64,000 nt of DNA from Tagetes erecta (Eukaryota; Streptophyta; Magnoliopsida; Asterales; Asteraceae). The stretch is from assembly GCA_030867185.1 (NCBI GenBank), contig CM061494.1:9873001-9937000 (forward strand), given 5' to 3'. Shown piece by piece: positions 46,793 to 58,086 of the stretch; within the stretch, counting starts at the first letter, position 1; each line of letters begins with the position of its first letter. The notes under the pieces are model-generated. The model worked only from the letters and a program-made list of their open reading frames with translations. It made no database searches and was not told where the DNA came from. The position numbers and the translations under genes were made by a program.

Positions 46793-48247
46793 ATGGCCTT
46801 CACAACACCTATTCCAATCTCTAAACTTCAATTCCAACCAATACTCACCACAACCACCACCGTCCAAAACAACCTCTCACCGATCTCCATCGCAATCGGA
46901 AACTCAACAAACAAACCGGTTCATCTAAAACAAAGGCGTATCATCACAGTCAAGGCCACAGCCGGCGGTGGACTTTACTCCGCCCAGCAATTCGAACTCA
47001 CTCCCGAAAACGTTGATACTGTTCTCGATGAGGTCAGGCCGTACCTAATCGCCGATGGTGGAAATGTTGACGTTGTGTCTGTTGAAAACGGCGTTGTTTC
47101 TCTTAAGCTGCAAGGTATGGTTTTTGGATTTTGTTTTCTGTTCATGTTTCGATTGGTTTTGATTGGAAATTAAACCCCCAAATTATGCGATTGTTTATCA
47201 ACTTAGGGTTTTTAAATCCTAATTAAAAGATGAAATTGATGGATACACAACCTTGATTTAGGTAATTAGTTGTATTATTATTGGTTTATTTAGAAGGTTA
47301 TTGAGTGTTAATCAGTTAATTGAGACATTGAGATGATTATAGAGCAAAGGTGGTGTTTGGATGTATGTGATACTGCAAATTGATGTTATAAATTAGTGTA
47401 TAGTGATTGGATACATGTTTATGATTATGTGATTAATAATGTAACTATTTACTAATGTACGTTTAACACTAAAGATCAAATATGAATCAGGGGCATGTGA
47501 AAGTTGTCCAAGCTCAACAACAACCATGAAAATGGGGATTGAAAGAATACTTAAAGAAAAATTCGGTGATGCTGTTAAGGATATCGTTCAAGTTTATGAT
47601 CAGCAGCCAGCCGAAACATCTGTTGAGGCAAGATTTGAACTTAAACCGTTATGTTTAAAGATTTGATACTAAGAAACTTTTTGCTCGTAGAGGTTGCAAT
47701 TTCGACCCATTTAGACGCGGGTTGATTTGGAGTTTGTTTTATGACTTTATCTCATACAACTGTGTCATATCAAATAGCTCAGCCAGAACAGAAATAGGTT
47801 AAAAGTTTTTACTTACGCGTAACATGCTTTGTTTTTACCATTTAAGGCAATGAAATAACCATTTTTTTTACAAAAGTATGCAATTTGTTGCATTACTTGA
47901 TAAAAAAGATGGTAACTTCGTTGCATTATCTGGTTAAAAATTGAAAGGTGCATTACATTTTATGTTCAAAGAGCCATGTTACATATATATATATATATAT
48001 CATCAAAAAGTGAATAATACGTCGCAGTATGTTGATATATTGTATGTTTCAATTGCAGGCTGTGAATGCACATCTTGACATACTCAGACCCGCCATCGCC
48101 AACTTTGGTGGAAATGTGGAGGTATTATCGGTAAAAGGTGGGGAATGTATCGTGAAGTATACTGGGCCCGAGTCAATCGGGTCAGGAGTGAAAGCTGCAA
48201 TCAAAGAAAAGTTTACGGATGTTGAAAATGTCGTGTTCACGGAGTAA
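46793..48247 (+). CDS. NFU1: chloroplast NifU-like Fe-S scaffold protein
   Basis: Three exons, 46793-47114, 47491-47627 and 48059-48247 (648 nt, 215 residues). Residues 1 to about 55 are rich in Ser, Thr and Gln with few acidic residues, as in a plastid transit peptide. LYSAQQFELTPENVDTVLDEVRPYLIADGG begins the NifU domain, written here in pieces: LTPENVDTVL, then EVRPYLIADGGNVDVVSV. The cluster-binding C110-x2-C113 lies in GACESCPSST, followed by TMKMGIERIL. A second, redox-Cys-free NifU-like repeat follows (AVNAHLDILRPAI, KYTGPESIGSG). NFU1-3 assemble and hand on 4Fe-4S clusters in the stroma; the VEAVNAHLDILRPAI continuation points to NFU1. Intron 2 starts with GC (GAG|GCAAGA), not GT, and ends TTGCAG. 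A GT alternative, TCT|GTTGAG, would drop two conserved residues. Confidence 0.93.
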
Positions 48248-48959
48248 CCAGCTTAAAAGCTAAAGAAACTCGGGGAACATTACATTCTATGAAATGGTTA
48301 TAAAATGGTTACGTATCATAAATTGTAAAATACTTGTAGTTATAAAATGTATTTGCTTAAAATTAAAATGTTTACAATGAGAATGCTTTGCATTAACAGT
48401 TTCAATTGATCCATCAATTGTGGCTTCAAAAATTATTTTCAAAACTAAAGCTATGTTTGACTAACGTTGTCATGTAAGTGGTGACTAGACAATGATTAGG
48501 ATATGTTGCAGGGTGATAGTATTTACAACTTTATAAGTATTAGTAGCAAATTTTGACCGTCATGGCGTCATGTTTGAATTCGAGTGGATTTTGTAGGCCT
48601 GTAACAAGCCCAAGCATTTTCAATATAAGTTATGATATAAATTATAAAGCAGGCCATCTCCTAATTCACTTGCAAACCAATAAAGCCATAACGGATTTTT
48701 GTTTTCTTGAAAGGTTGGGCTTGTTGGGCTGTAATTACTTTTTGGTTAAAGTTATGGTGTTGCTCCTTGGGCTCAATCTTCCAATCCAACTAAAAAGTAA
48801 AAAAAAAAAAACACTAAAAATAGCACGTAAAACAAAATTCAAATAACAATTCGGTTACGCACCCGACACTAAACGTTACAAGTTCCTGAGAAACGATGCC
48901 TTAGGGCTTGTTTTCGTGTTTTGAGTAAAACATAAACCAATCTGACCCATATACATCTA

Positions 48960-49150
48960 GGCATGCACAAAAAAACTAGTTCCGAAACGGACCCTGTTCC
49001 ACCTCAACACGCTCAAAACCCGGCTCCGAACCTACCCGGAACCGAAAAACCCGGTCAAATACCCCGGACCTAACTCTACCATGTTCTTGACTTTATTGAC
49101 CAAAACCGAATCTGGTTTCTACCCGTAACCAATTATAAAAAAAACCCGAT
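48960..49150. repeat. degenerate ACCCGGTTCCGAA-type repeat
   Basis: GC-richer patch with recurring CCGAAAC, CCCGG and GGTTCC variants, similar in character to 21160-21545. Confidence 0.4.
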
Positions 49151-50499
49151 TTGTGGACCTCTATATACATCCCTAGTTAATGTATTAATTAAAATATTTA
49201 AATTGTTAGGTGCATTGCAAGTTAAAAAACGTGTAAATATACAAATGAAGTGGATGTAAACTAAAGAACATTTTCAGTGGTGATTATTTTTTCAACTCCT
49301 CTAAAAGCATTTGTTGTTTCTTACACATATCAACTATATTAGTAACTTAAAGTTTGTTAAATAGTTAATCTCTTAATGAGAATTTACCGAAGTATATAAT
49401 TGATTGATGGATAGTAACTTAGCCTATAACTGATTTTTTTACATTCGTTTTAACTCTCTATTATAATTTCAGAATAAATTAACTAAATTACTAAAATACA
49501 ACAACACAGAAGGTTAATGTTAAACTACAATTTGACTGACCGAAATATTAACAGACTTTCCACACACTTTATAATTCCACAATTACAATCAAATAACATA
49601 GCAACGAGTTTCAATTAAATAAAATTGTATGCATATAAACAAATTATCATCATATTCTTCATGTTCAAACTTTAAGAATAATATTTACAAAATGAGAAGA
49701 ATCTTTCACGTTAGATCAACAAATTGCAACCGTTTATGCAACTCAAACCAACCATCAAAGAGATACATTGAACTTATCTTTTTTTTTAAATGACCACAAA
49801 TCATTCTCTAGTTGTTAATATCCTATCCAAAACAAGATACATTTGTTTCTTTTTTTAAATACGATGCAATGTAAAAGGAACATAAAAATGACACGTGGCA
49901 TAACTAAATAATTAGCCGGCCGGTAAACACCGTTACGACATTCCTCAATCCCACCGAAACCTTCCACGACATATATTCCTTAAGGCATCTTTCTCTTGTC
50001 TTTTTTTTTTATTATTATTTAATATTTATTTTTATATGTTTATTTATTTTTATTTATTTTATTTCTGGTTCGCCTGCTCATTATACTATAGGGAGTAGTT
50101 CACGTTACCAAATGATCGATTATAATAATTTATATAGTTTTTTTATTATTTATGTTTTAGAAATATTTTACACAATATAATAAGTTCTTGAAATGCAATA
50201 ATATTACTTACTATTATTATAAAACATGATTCTAATGATTTAAACTACAATATATTGTTTAACGATTTAATCAGTGACACTTATACGTGTCATTTTTATT
50301 GTAAATGACAATCCCATTCATGTAATTATCATAATTTACGTAAAAAATTACTTAATTGGCTTGTGAGGATGACTATAAGTGAGATGGGGAAATTAATATG
50401 TGATGATTATGTAAGCAATATTACGTAAAAATTTACTTAATTGGCTTTGTGTATATACATATGTGTGTGTGTTATTCCTTAAAAACTACTTGAAAACTA

Positions 50500-50780
50500 G
50501 GAAAATTATTAGTTACGAGTTACACATATACAACTATGAATTACATACATGTAACTCGTACAAGTTATATATGTATGTAACTTGTTTCATATATTATCAT
50601 CAATGTTCGATATTGAGATTGAAATTAAGAAATACTCGGTATATAACTTTCGAACAAGTCATGTGTATGTAACTACTGATTTACAACAAGTTACATGCGT
50701 AGAACTATGAGTTTAGTATGTATATTACATACAAGTTACTCGTTACATATTTGTGAACTGTTAGTTTATATATAACAAGT
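50500..50780. repeat. interspersed palindromic GTTACATA/TATGTAAC repeats
   Basis: TATGTAACT, AGTTACATAC and ACAAGTTAC motifs recur on both strands at least eight times, giving several alternative foldbacks. No element ends are evident. Confidence 0.5.
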
Positions 50781-53700
50781 TGAATTTATTATCGTGTAAT
50801 TAATATACGATAAGTGTTGAAATATGTGTAATTTAAGAGAGCATCAAAATATAGATGCGGCATATAGAAAATTAGAAATGACAGATTATTACGCGGAATG
50901 AATAATTTTTATTTATGAACAGTTCAATAGTCTACAGTCCACACTACTTTTCTTTGAACGGCAGTTTATACTACTTTTCGACTAGAAATTAAAAATATAC
51001 ATGGATTGTAATAATTAAGCTAGTATATTAAAAAACTTTATGTGCGGTGATGATGGTATTTTAATAATAAAAAATTAAATTTTAATAATATTTAACTTTT
51101 ATTTACTAGGCAACAAAATTCTCAACTCGGCAATGGCAGAGAGGTCTGAAAGTCACATGGCTCGAAAATTTCCACTTATTGGTATGTTTCGTGTTATATA
51201 TATAGTATGGGTTGGGTCAAACAAAAAATACTCTAAATATCTAATAAAAATTTATTTATTTATTCAAATAAAGTTTTCTTATATATAAAAAACGGACAAT
51301 AATTTATCAAACACATGCATAAATATGTTAGATGATGTGTCTAAATGAGATGTTAACTCTCAAAGTTGTTGGTTGGTAAGGTTGAATTGCATCTTGTCTC
51401 ACATAGGTGTGGAAATAAAACTTAGTCCATCTTATATGTTTAAGCCTTAAAGCTAACCATATTAACTTCTTGTGTTGTCTTTTTATTCTGACATCAACAC
51501 GCGCGTTGGGGTGCGGAAAATGGGTTTGAAATGTCAGAAACTTTGCGATGTCCACCTGCGGACACAAACCTACTATGAGTTTTGCCCTAATTCTATAATT
51601 TAACAGGATTATCAAATTCTTTTAAAATCTATCACTAACCGTATCCATTATGAACCTAAAATCTAGCTATTTCGAATATAAAATGTGTTTCAATGAGCAA
51701 TTAATTAAGACTATCATGCATGGTAAACATCTAAATTACTCTTAAAAGGTTAAATAAGGTACTTACTATATTAATCATGTTATTTGGGCCGGAATTGAAA
51801 AGGTTTAAAAAATTATAACAACAAAGAGATATGACTCTATGAGCACTTGGAGATACACAAATTAAATGGCCTTACCCAACCAGCTATGAGAACTTAATTA
51901 ATTAAATTCACTCCTAACAATCTACGTGGTTCATTCCAGTTAGTTATATATATAATTTTTATTAAAATTTCTAAACGCAGTAGGTTCGTGTGAACCCACT
52001 TCTAATACACTAATCTGTCCTAGATAATTACCCAAACACATAAAAACTTATATAATTTTTAATAATGTAGTTGACATAAAATGCATCAATTAACAATGTT
52101 TGACTTAATTTTAATATATTAAAAAAGTCATACGTTAGGTGCAAAACATAAAAGATTGAATGAATATAGAAGATGTAACATTAAGGTATGCACCAACGTG
52201 CAAGAAAGGGATACATACAAAAATAAAGGACGAAGGATTGACGAGAACACCCATATAACGAATGGGAGTTTAAATTTATAGTCATTTTTAAGTTCTAGAA
52301 ATATAAAATACTAAAACTGTATAGAGGTAACTTATTGACTTAATATTTGACAAAAGATTAGGTGTTAATTACTTTGTCTAACATTGCATGTTTGTTGTCC
52401 GCTAATATATGTTTTTATTCACTTGCACCTTTTTACAAGTGCTTTAAATGACAAGAACAAAATTCTATTAATTTAATACTATGTAAAGTTTCTCATAGAT
52501 CGTCATTGGTGCGTTTTATAATTAGGATTAGAAGGGGAACATACATTGTCTTTTCAAATTGTGTGTAGAAATTATATTTTTTTTACTTTTTTTCTTTTTC
52601 TTTTACCAAATTGTGTGTAGAAATTATAACTTGTTTAATTGCGTGTAGAAATTAGAACTTGGTTTGATGGATTACGAAAATACAATCCGGGTCATGCAAG
52701 AAAGCTAAAGAAACAAATTAAAATTATAAACTTACATAAGTATATGCATTTGAAAAATAAAATTTAACTTATAAACATTATTATTTTATAAACGTGCCTC
52801 TAATACCAGGATAAAAAAGGAAGGTTTATAATTAACACATTTGAAAAAAAAAACCTTCCGGGATAATTGAGCCGCCCCTGAATATTAGAAGTGAATATTA
52901 GCCGAATGCACGATATTATATTACCATGGATGCCAGTTGAACAAGAAAACGTGAAAGTCCGGCTTTGAGGAACTCGAACTTTCACATATCTTATCATCTT
53001 AAAATAACATGATCAAATCAACTTAAAATCAAATAAAAAAATCAGACTTTAGGTTGTGTAACCAAGTTATATCAAAATCAATATGATATTGTCGATGCAA
53101 GATTATAACAATGTGTCATAGTTATTAACAAAAGTTCATTAGAGCCGGATTAGCTATATAGGTTTTTATTCACCCTTTTCTTGTGAGCATTGCAAATAAC
53201 AAAGGGTTTGATTGCGACAATTTTAGATCCAACTCTTTCCCCACATCCAAAATCATCCAACTTAAAAAGCAAAATAAAAAGACAATGTTTTCTATGTCGA
53301 CTTTGATAGCGACGAGTATAACGGAGATATTAAAGCTATAATAATAACTATGTACGTGACGCGTGTATTATAAAAATACGCAAACAAGCTAATAGTGTGT
53401 ATAGAGACGAAATCAAACTTGAAAACAAGGTAACATGAAACGACGTATTGTTATTGGATTTGGAGACTTAAGTAACATATCCAAATAGCTATTGTTTACA
53501 CTTGTTTAATATTTACTAGATTTGTTGTGTAAACATCTACTATGGTCAAAGATTGTGTTTTCACGTTATGTTGACAACTTAGGTCTAGCTAGCTTATTTA
53601 CTTTCATATATATATAATATTTAATAACACAAAGACTCACAAATAAGATACACCAACGTCACATATCCAATTTATGAGTTTGAACTTTTAACATTCATTG

Positions 53701-54093
53701 TTGAGTCAACTAAAATAAGTGTTTAATTATTTATAACATAACGTGTAAATGAAAAAAAAAAGGTGTTATAAAAGTGCAATCTAAAGAATGATATGAATTC
53801 AAAACCTATTGGTTATTGAGTCATTATGTCGATATATATATTTAGATTGGTTATATATTTACATGTAAAATGTAAACGAAACAATTTGCATGTTTAGAAG
53901 TATAATTCAATAAAAAGATTTAAATTTATAAACTCTTAACTGTTAAGCCACATCGATGTCATTATATCAATTGTCTGATTGTTCATATTGTAAAATGCGA
54001 CTCGAATATAAAATGATTTGAATCTATAACCTCTTAATCGTTGTGTCTTGATATCTCTATCAAATGTTTACTTGTTTAAATCTTGAAAAAAAC

Positions 54094-54170
54094 AAAACGG
54101 TCTTAATTAACAACCAAAAAGTGTAACCATTTATTCAACCTAAAACGGTCTTAATTAACAACCAAAAAGT
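54094..54170 (+). repeat. 29-bp exact direct repeat
   Basis: A 29-bp sequence beginning AAAACGGTCTTAATTAAC occurs at 54094-54122 and again at 54142-54170, a period of 48 bp. Confidence 0.85.
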
Positions 54171-55248
54171 ATAAACAAGTATTTTTGCCTTGGCAATGCT
54201 CGAAGATTTTAAAAAATTTAGTTTATTCTTTTTTCATGCCTTGTTACGGGTATGAAATGATTTGATTTAAACATGATCGATTGTTTGAAAAATGGTCCAA
54301 CGTCCTCAAAGTATTTAATATGTGCACGACTTATGTTCGTTGAATGTAATAGTGACTTGCAATTACGTTTTACGTGAGGTTTTGTTCACTTGTACTAATG
54401 ACTTGGTAGTAAGTTTTATAAAATTGGCCCATGGAAAAAAATCTCAAATTTTTCATAACTAATATTATTTTAATAAATTATTAAAAATCATTTAGCTAAA
54501 AATCCAGCTGTATGGATATTTTTCAAAACTAAAGACCGGCTTTTGCCACCTGGAAACATTATTGGGGATAGGGGGTTCGTTAATTCCCATTAATAAAACT
54601 TTAGGATATTTTTTAAATTGTTTTTTTAATTCTTATTTTGACCATATGTCTTCTCTATTTGCTGGATTAGTTATTTGGTTGAAAATTTAGTCCACTAAGT
54701 ATCCGATATAGCAATATAGCCTTTATTTATAACTAAAACTGCTTTAACGCGTTTTTCCAATTGAAATTAGGTATGAAAAATATGTTAATGTAACCCCCAA
54801 AAACTAAAATAATATGTATATGGTTGGTTATTGTACAATTTATAGAAAGATATATTGATATGACATTCACATGCGTAAGTTTTTAGATTAAGGGAACTTA
54901 CCACAGTTCAAAGATGGTGGATGTGGATTTGGGATGAGGTGACAGTGACAATATCATATAAAAACCAGTAACGGAGTTTGACCAATTAGACAAGATGTGA
55001 AAAATTAGAATTTTTTATGAGGCGAACTCAATATCGTACCACAAAGTCAAGGGACGAGTGGAATCAGCATGCAGCATGCTATAGATAAGAAATCAGCTTA
55101 TACACACGTTCCTACCAAAACCACATATATATACTAAAATAAACGTAAGTACTCTCTAGTCTCTCCTAAAAACTCATGCATGTACATGCGTTGTATCGAT
55201 TATGTTTTTACATGTATATGTGTGGATATGAATTATTTTATTTCAAGA

Positions 55249-55640
55249 TTATTCTGACGCTATTAATACTCTTGTTTACATACGTGTAAGAATTTAAGCC
55301 ATGTATGTTTGTATTTTTTATTCTTTGGAGTTACATTTATATATTCTCTAAATCAGATTTCAATCGAAAAAGTGTGTTAAAGTTATCATAGTTGCAAATA
55401 AATATAACTATGTTAGGTTTTTAGTGGATTAAAAATTTTTCGAAGTTATCCTGACACTATTAATATTCTTGTTTATATACGTGTAATAATTTAAGTCATG
55501 TTTTGTTTGTATTGTTTATTCTTAGGGGTCATATTTATTCTCAAAATCAGATTTCTAACTAAAAAAGTACGTTAAAGTTATCATAGTTGTAAATAAATAT
55601 AGGCTACAATGCTACATTAGGTATTTAGTGGACTGAATTT
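55249..55640 (+). repeat. tandem duplication with 197-bp period
   Basis: Copy 1 (about 55249-55445) and copy 2 (about 55446-55640) share TGACRCTATTAATAYTCTTG, TACGTGTAAKAATTTAAG, TTTGTATT, AATCAGATTTC, TTAAAGTTATCATAGTTG and TTTAGTGGA. They are diverged but colinear. Confidence 0.75.
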
Positions 55641-55749
55641 TCAACCTTGAAAATTGCTTATTATATAATACTACAACTTGTCATGCCTGCATTTGATATT
55701 AGTCAAAAGTTCTCCACCTAATTAAAACTTATATTTTTCTATATATCTA

Positions 55750-55997
55750 TCTAATAAATCAAGGTTTTAAGGGGTAATTTTTGAGGGGGAAACATACTTT
55801 GTTTTATAAAAGGAATCTTTAGAGGGAAAATTTAGTAGGAGATTTGATGAAAAATTTAGTATGAGAGTTGATGTAGACAAAATTTTGTGATTAATGAGAA
55901 TTTACAAAAATATTTGCAAATTTTTAAATATAATAATTATAATTTTTTAAAAATATTTTTATATAACCCGTGTGTAACACACGGGTGTTAAACCTAG
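55750..55997 (+). mobile_element. short non-autonomous Helitron
   Basis: Starts TCTAATAAATCAAGG after A. It ends with the perfect hairpin CCCGTGTGTAACACACGGG (55967-55985), 8 bases, then CTAG before T. This is the best-preserved copy of the family also seen at 18833, 19039, 24105 and 60875. Confidence 0.85.
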
Positions 55998-56497
55998 TAT
56001 ATAATATAACTAACAGTTTATCCTTTTAAATTGTGTTTTTAAACTAGTCTTTCATTAATTTTGTATGAATTAAAATAATTTAACTTCTAAAATTTTAATA
56101 CGATTATTATTTAAACTAAACCAAAATAAAAGGACTTAATGGATTGAGTTACGGTTAGCTAGATAGTTTTTTTGTAATATTTTAACAAATTGTTACAAGT
56201 AAAGGAATGTATTATCCAACGTAATTCATTCATGGAGATTTTGAACAATTATAAATGATCGATTAACAAAAATGGCATATCATACGTGTGTATATTAATA
56301 GTTGATCTTGACAATATTTAATATAGCAAATAGTAATGATTAACTTGTGTAAGGAAAAACGGGGCCGTTTATTACAATTTATAAATGGAGGCAAAGATAA
56401 ACAATATGAATTTGTTATAAGCTGAAAATACTAAATTACTAATTATATGTTTTCATTATATATCTATTTTTAGTGGCATATATATGTTTGATTAGAT

Positions 56498-56580
56498 TAT
56501 TTTTTTTAACAGCAATATCGAACCCCTGACCTAATGTTTCTAACACAATTATGCTACCAATGGGCCATTAATCTCATTAG
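56498..56580 (-). mobile_element. 83-bp tRNA-like retroposon
   Basis: Flanked by a perfect 17-bp target duplication TATATGTTTGATTAGAT at 56481-56497 and 56581-56597. On the minus strand it reads a tRNA-like A box (TGGCCCATTGGTAGCA) and B box (GGGGTTCGATATT), and ends in an A8 tail. The body is hardly longer than a tRNA gene, so it is a minimal SINE or retroposed tRNA-like transcript. Confidence 0.75.
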
Positions 56581-56982
56581 TATATGTTTGATTAGATAGA
56601 CATACATAAAGACCGAATGGTTAGTAGTTTAATGGTACACATGTGTCTAAGTGGTGGGTTTTTTTTACAACTAGTGGGTTATAGTTTTGTTATAGGCAAA
56701 ATTTTTTATAGTTCGAGTAATTACTCAGTTAACGTGTGAGCATGCCGTTGAGAAAGCTATATGCAAAGGAGTGATGCAAATATTTATTTATTGCTATGCA
56801 TAAAAGATACATGTAAAAATTATGAATAGTGGTTACTAGTTAGTGACTCTAATTAACAAGTTGATTATAGGGTACTAAAAAAATAAAGTCTAGCTAGTTA
56901 AATGAGAAATTACAAGTGTCGGTGGTTTAGTTACAAGCTAATGGACCACTCATAGATAACAATATTAAATTAGTTAGACAAA

Positions 56983-57262
56983 AGAATTTGGGTGGAGTGG
57001 TAAAGTGCATGGTTCTTGGAGTACCAAAAGATACTCCCAAGTTCTACTCCCACAAGCCACATTTTCTAGCGATACCAGTCAATGATTCAGTTAATGCCGG
57101 CCTCTGTGGGGTTTTTCCTGTGAGCACCCTGCTAAGTTAGATGCACCACGCGGGCCCGGTTAAGACAACGTATGTGATTGCCTGACTTGGTTTAAGGACC
57201 CCTCATGTGACGAGAGATTGCGTCCGTCACAATTCATGAAAGTCGCTGTTGACAAAAAAAAA
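56983..57262 (+). mobile_element. tRNA-derived SINE
   Basis: Flanked by the 12-bp duplication TAGTTAGACAAA at 56971-56982 and 57263-57274. The head carries GTGGTAAAGTGCATGG (A-box-like) and GTTCTACTCC at 57041-57050 (B-box-like). The tail is an A9 run directly before the right duplication. It is GC-richer than its surroundings, as expected for a tRNA-derived insertion. Confidence 0.8.
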
Positions 57263-57274
57263 TAGTTAGACAAA

Positions 57275-58086
57275 GCCAATTGAAAAGTATGAATGTTACC
57301 ATTGTTTTGGGTGAAAATCAGTGTTTAAGACCGAGTCGACTGGTTAAACCGATGAATATTTCGAATGCAATTTTTTATTTAATTATAATAGTGAATCAAT
57401 CTATAGTTACAACCCTTACTTTTAAATTGAAGTTTTATTGGGTATGAATGTATGATGATATCTATAGACTATAGTTATGACCATTTTAAGTAATTGATCC
57501 ATTAAGAAACTACTTATAAAAATTATTGGACAATATATAAATATATATAATATAAAAACCAAAAAAATACCAATTTACTACATAAAACAAAAAATATTAT
57601 TCAACTTTTGTAGGTTGACCGTACAAAAAACATATCACATTATGAACAAATTTTATATTTTAACCAAAATCAGAAATCAATCATTAGATAACCATTTATA
57701 AGCATATTAATAATAGAAAAAGGTAACTTTTATACCACGTTATTTGAATAAATTGTTATATATTAACAATACCCTAGAGAAATATAAATAAATAAATAAT
57801 GAAAATGAAATTTATATAAATCATAAATAGAGTACAATAAACAAAAACAACTATTTTGTCCTCCATAAAAGAAAAGGTCCCGATAGTTGTGGTACCCTCA
57901 TCAGTCATCACGCAATCTCACGTAACAACAACTATTATTTTTTTAATGTTTATACATTTTTTTATTTATTTCAACAACAACAACTAGTATTTAATCCCAT
58001 CATCATCCTTAGTTTCATACTCCCCTTTCTCCCTCAACACAACACAACACAACACAATATATCCAATTAACCGAACCGAAACGATC
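57275..58086. other. upstream region of the gibberellin 2-oxidase gene
   Basis: AT-rich, with TTTATATAAATC near 57811 and a run of AACAC units at about 58036-58055 in the probable 5' leader. No other feature is recognised. Confidence 0.4.

Larger units (their letters stand above)
48248..55248. other. large gene-poor region
   Basis: Seven kilobases of AT-rich DNA without a supported gene on either strand. Separate entries cover the repeat patches at 48960, 50500 and 54094. A fragment GATAATTGAGCCGCCCCTG near 52862 resembles a hAT end. Open frames at 48553, 51328 and 52800 show no family features. Confidence 0.45.

Noticed and set aside
55055..55085. AATCAGCATGCAGCATGCT as a possible miRNA or regulatory hairpin
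   Set aside because: The palindrome is short, no long stem forms with nearby sequence, and it matches no conserved plant miRNA that I know.
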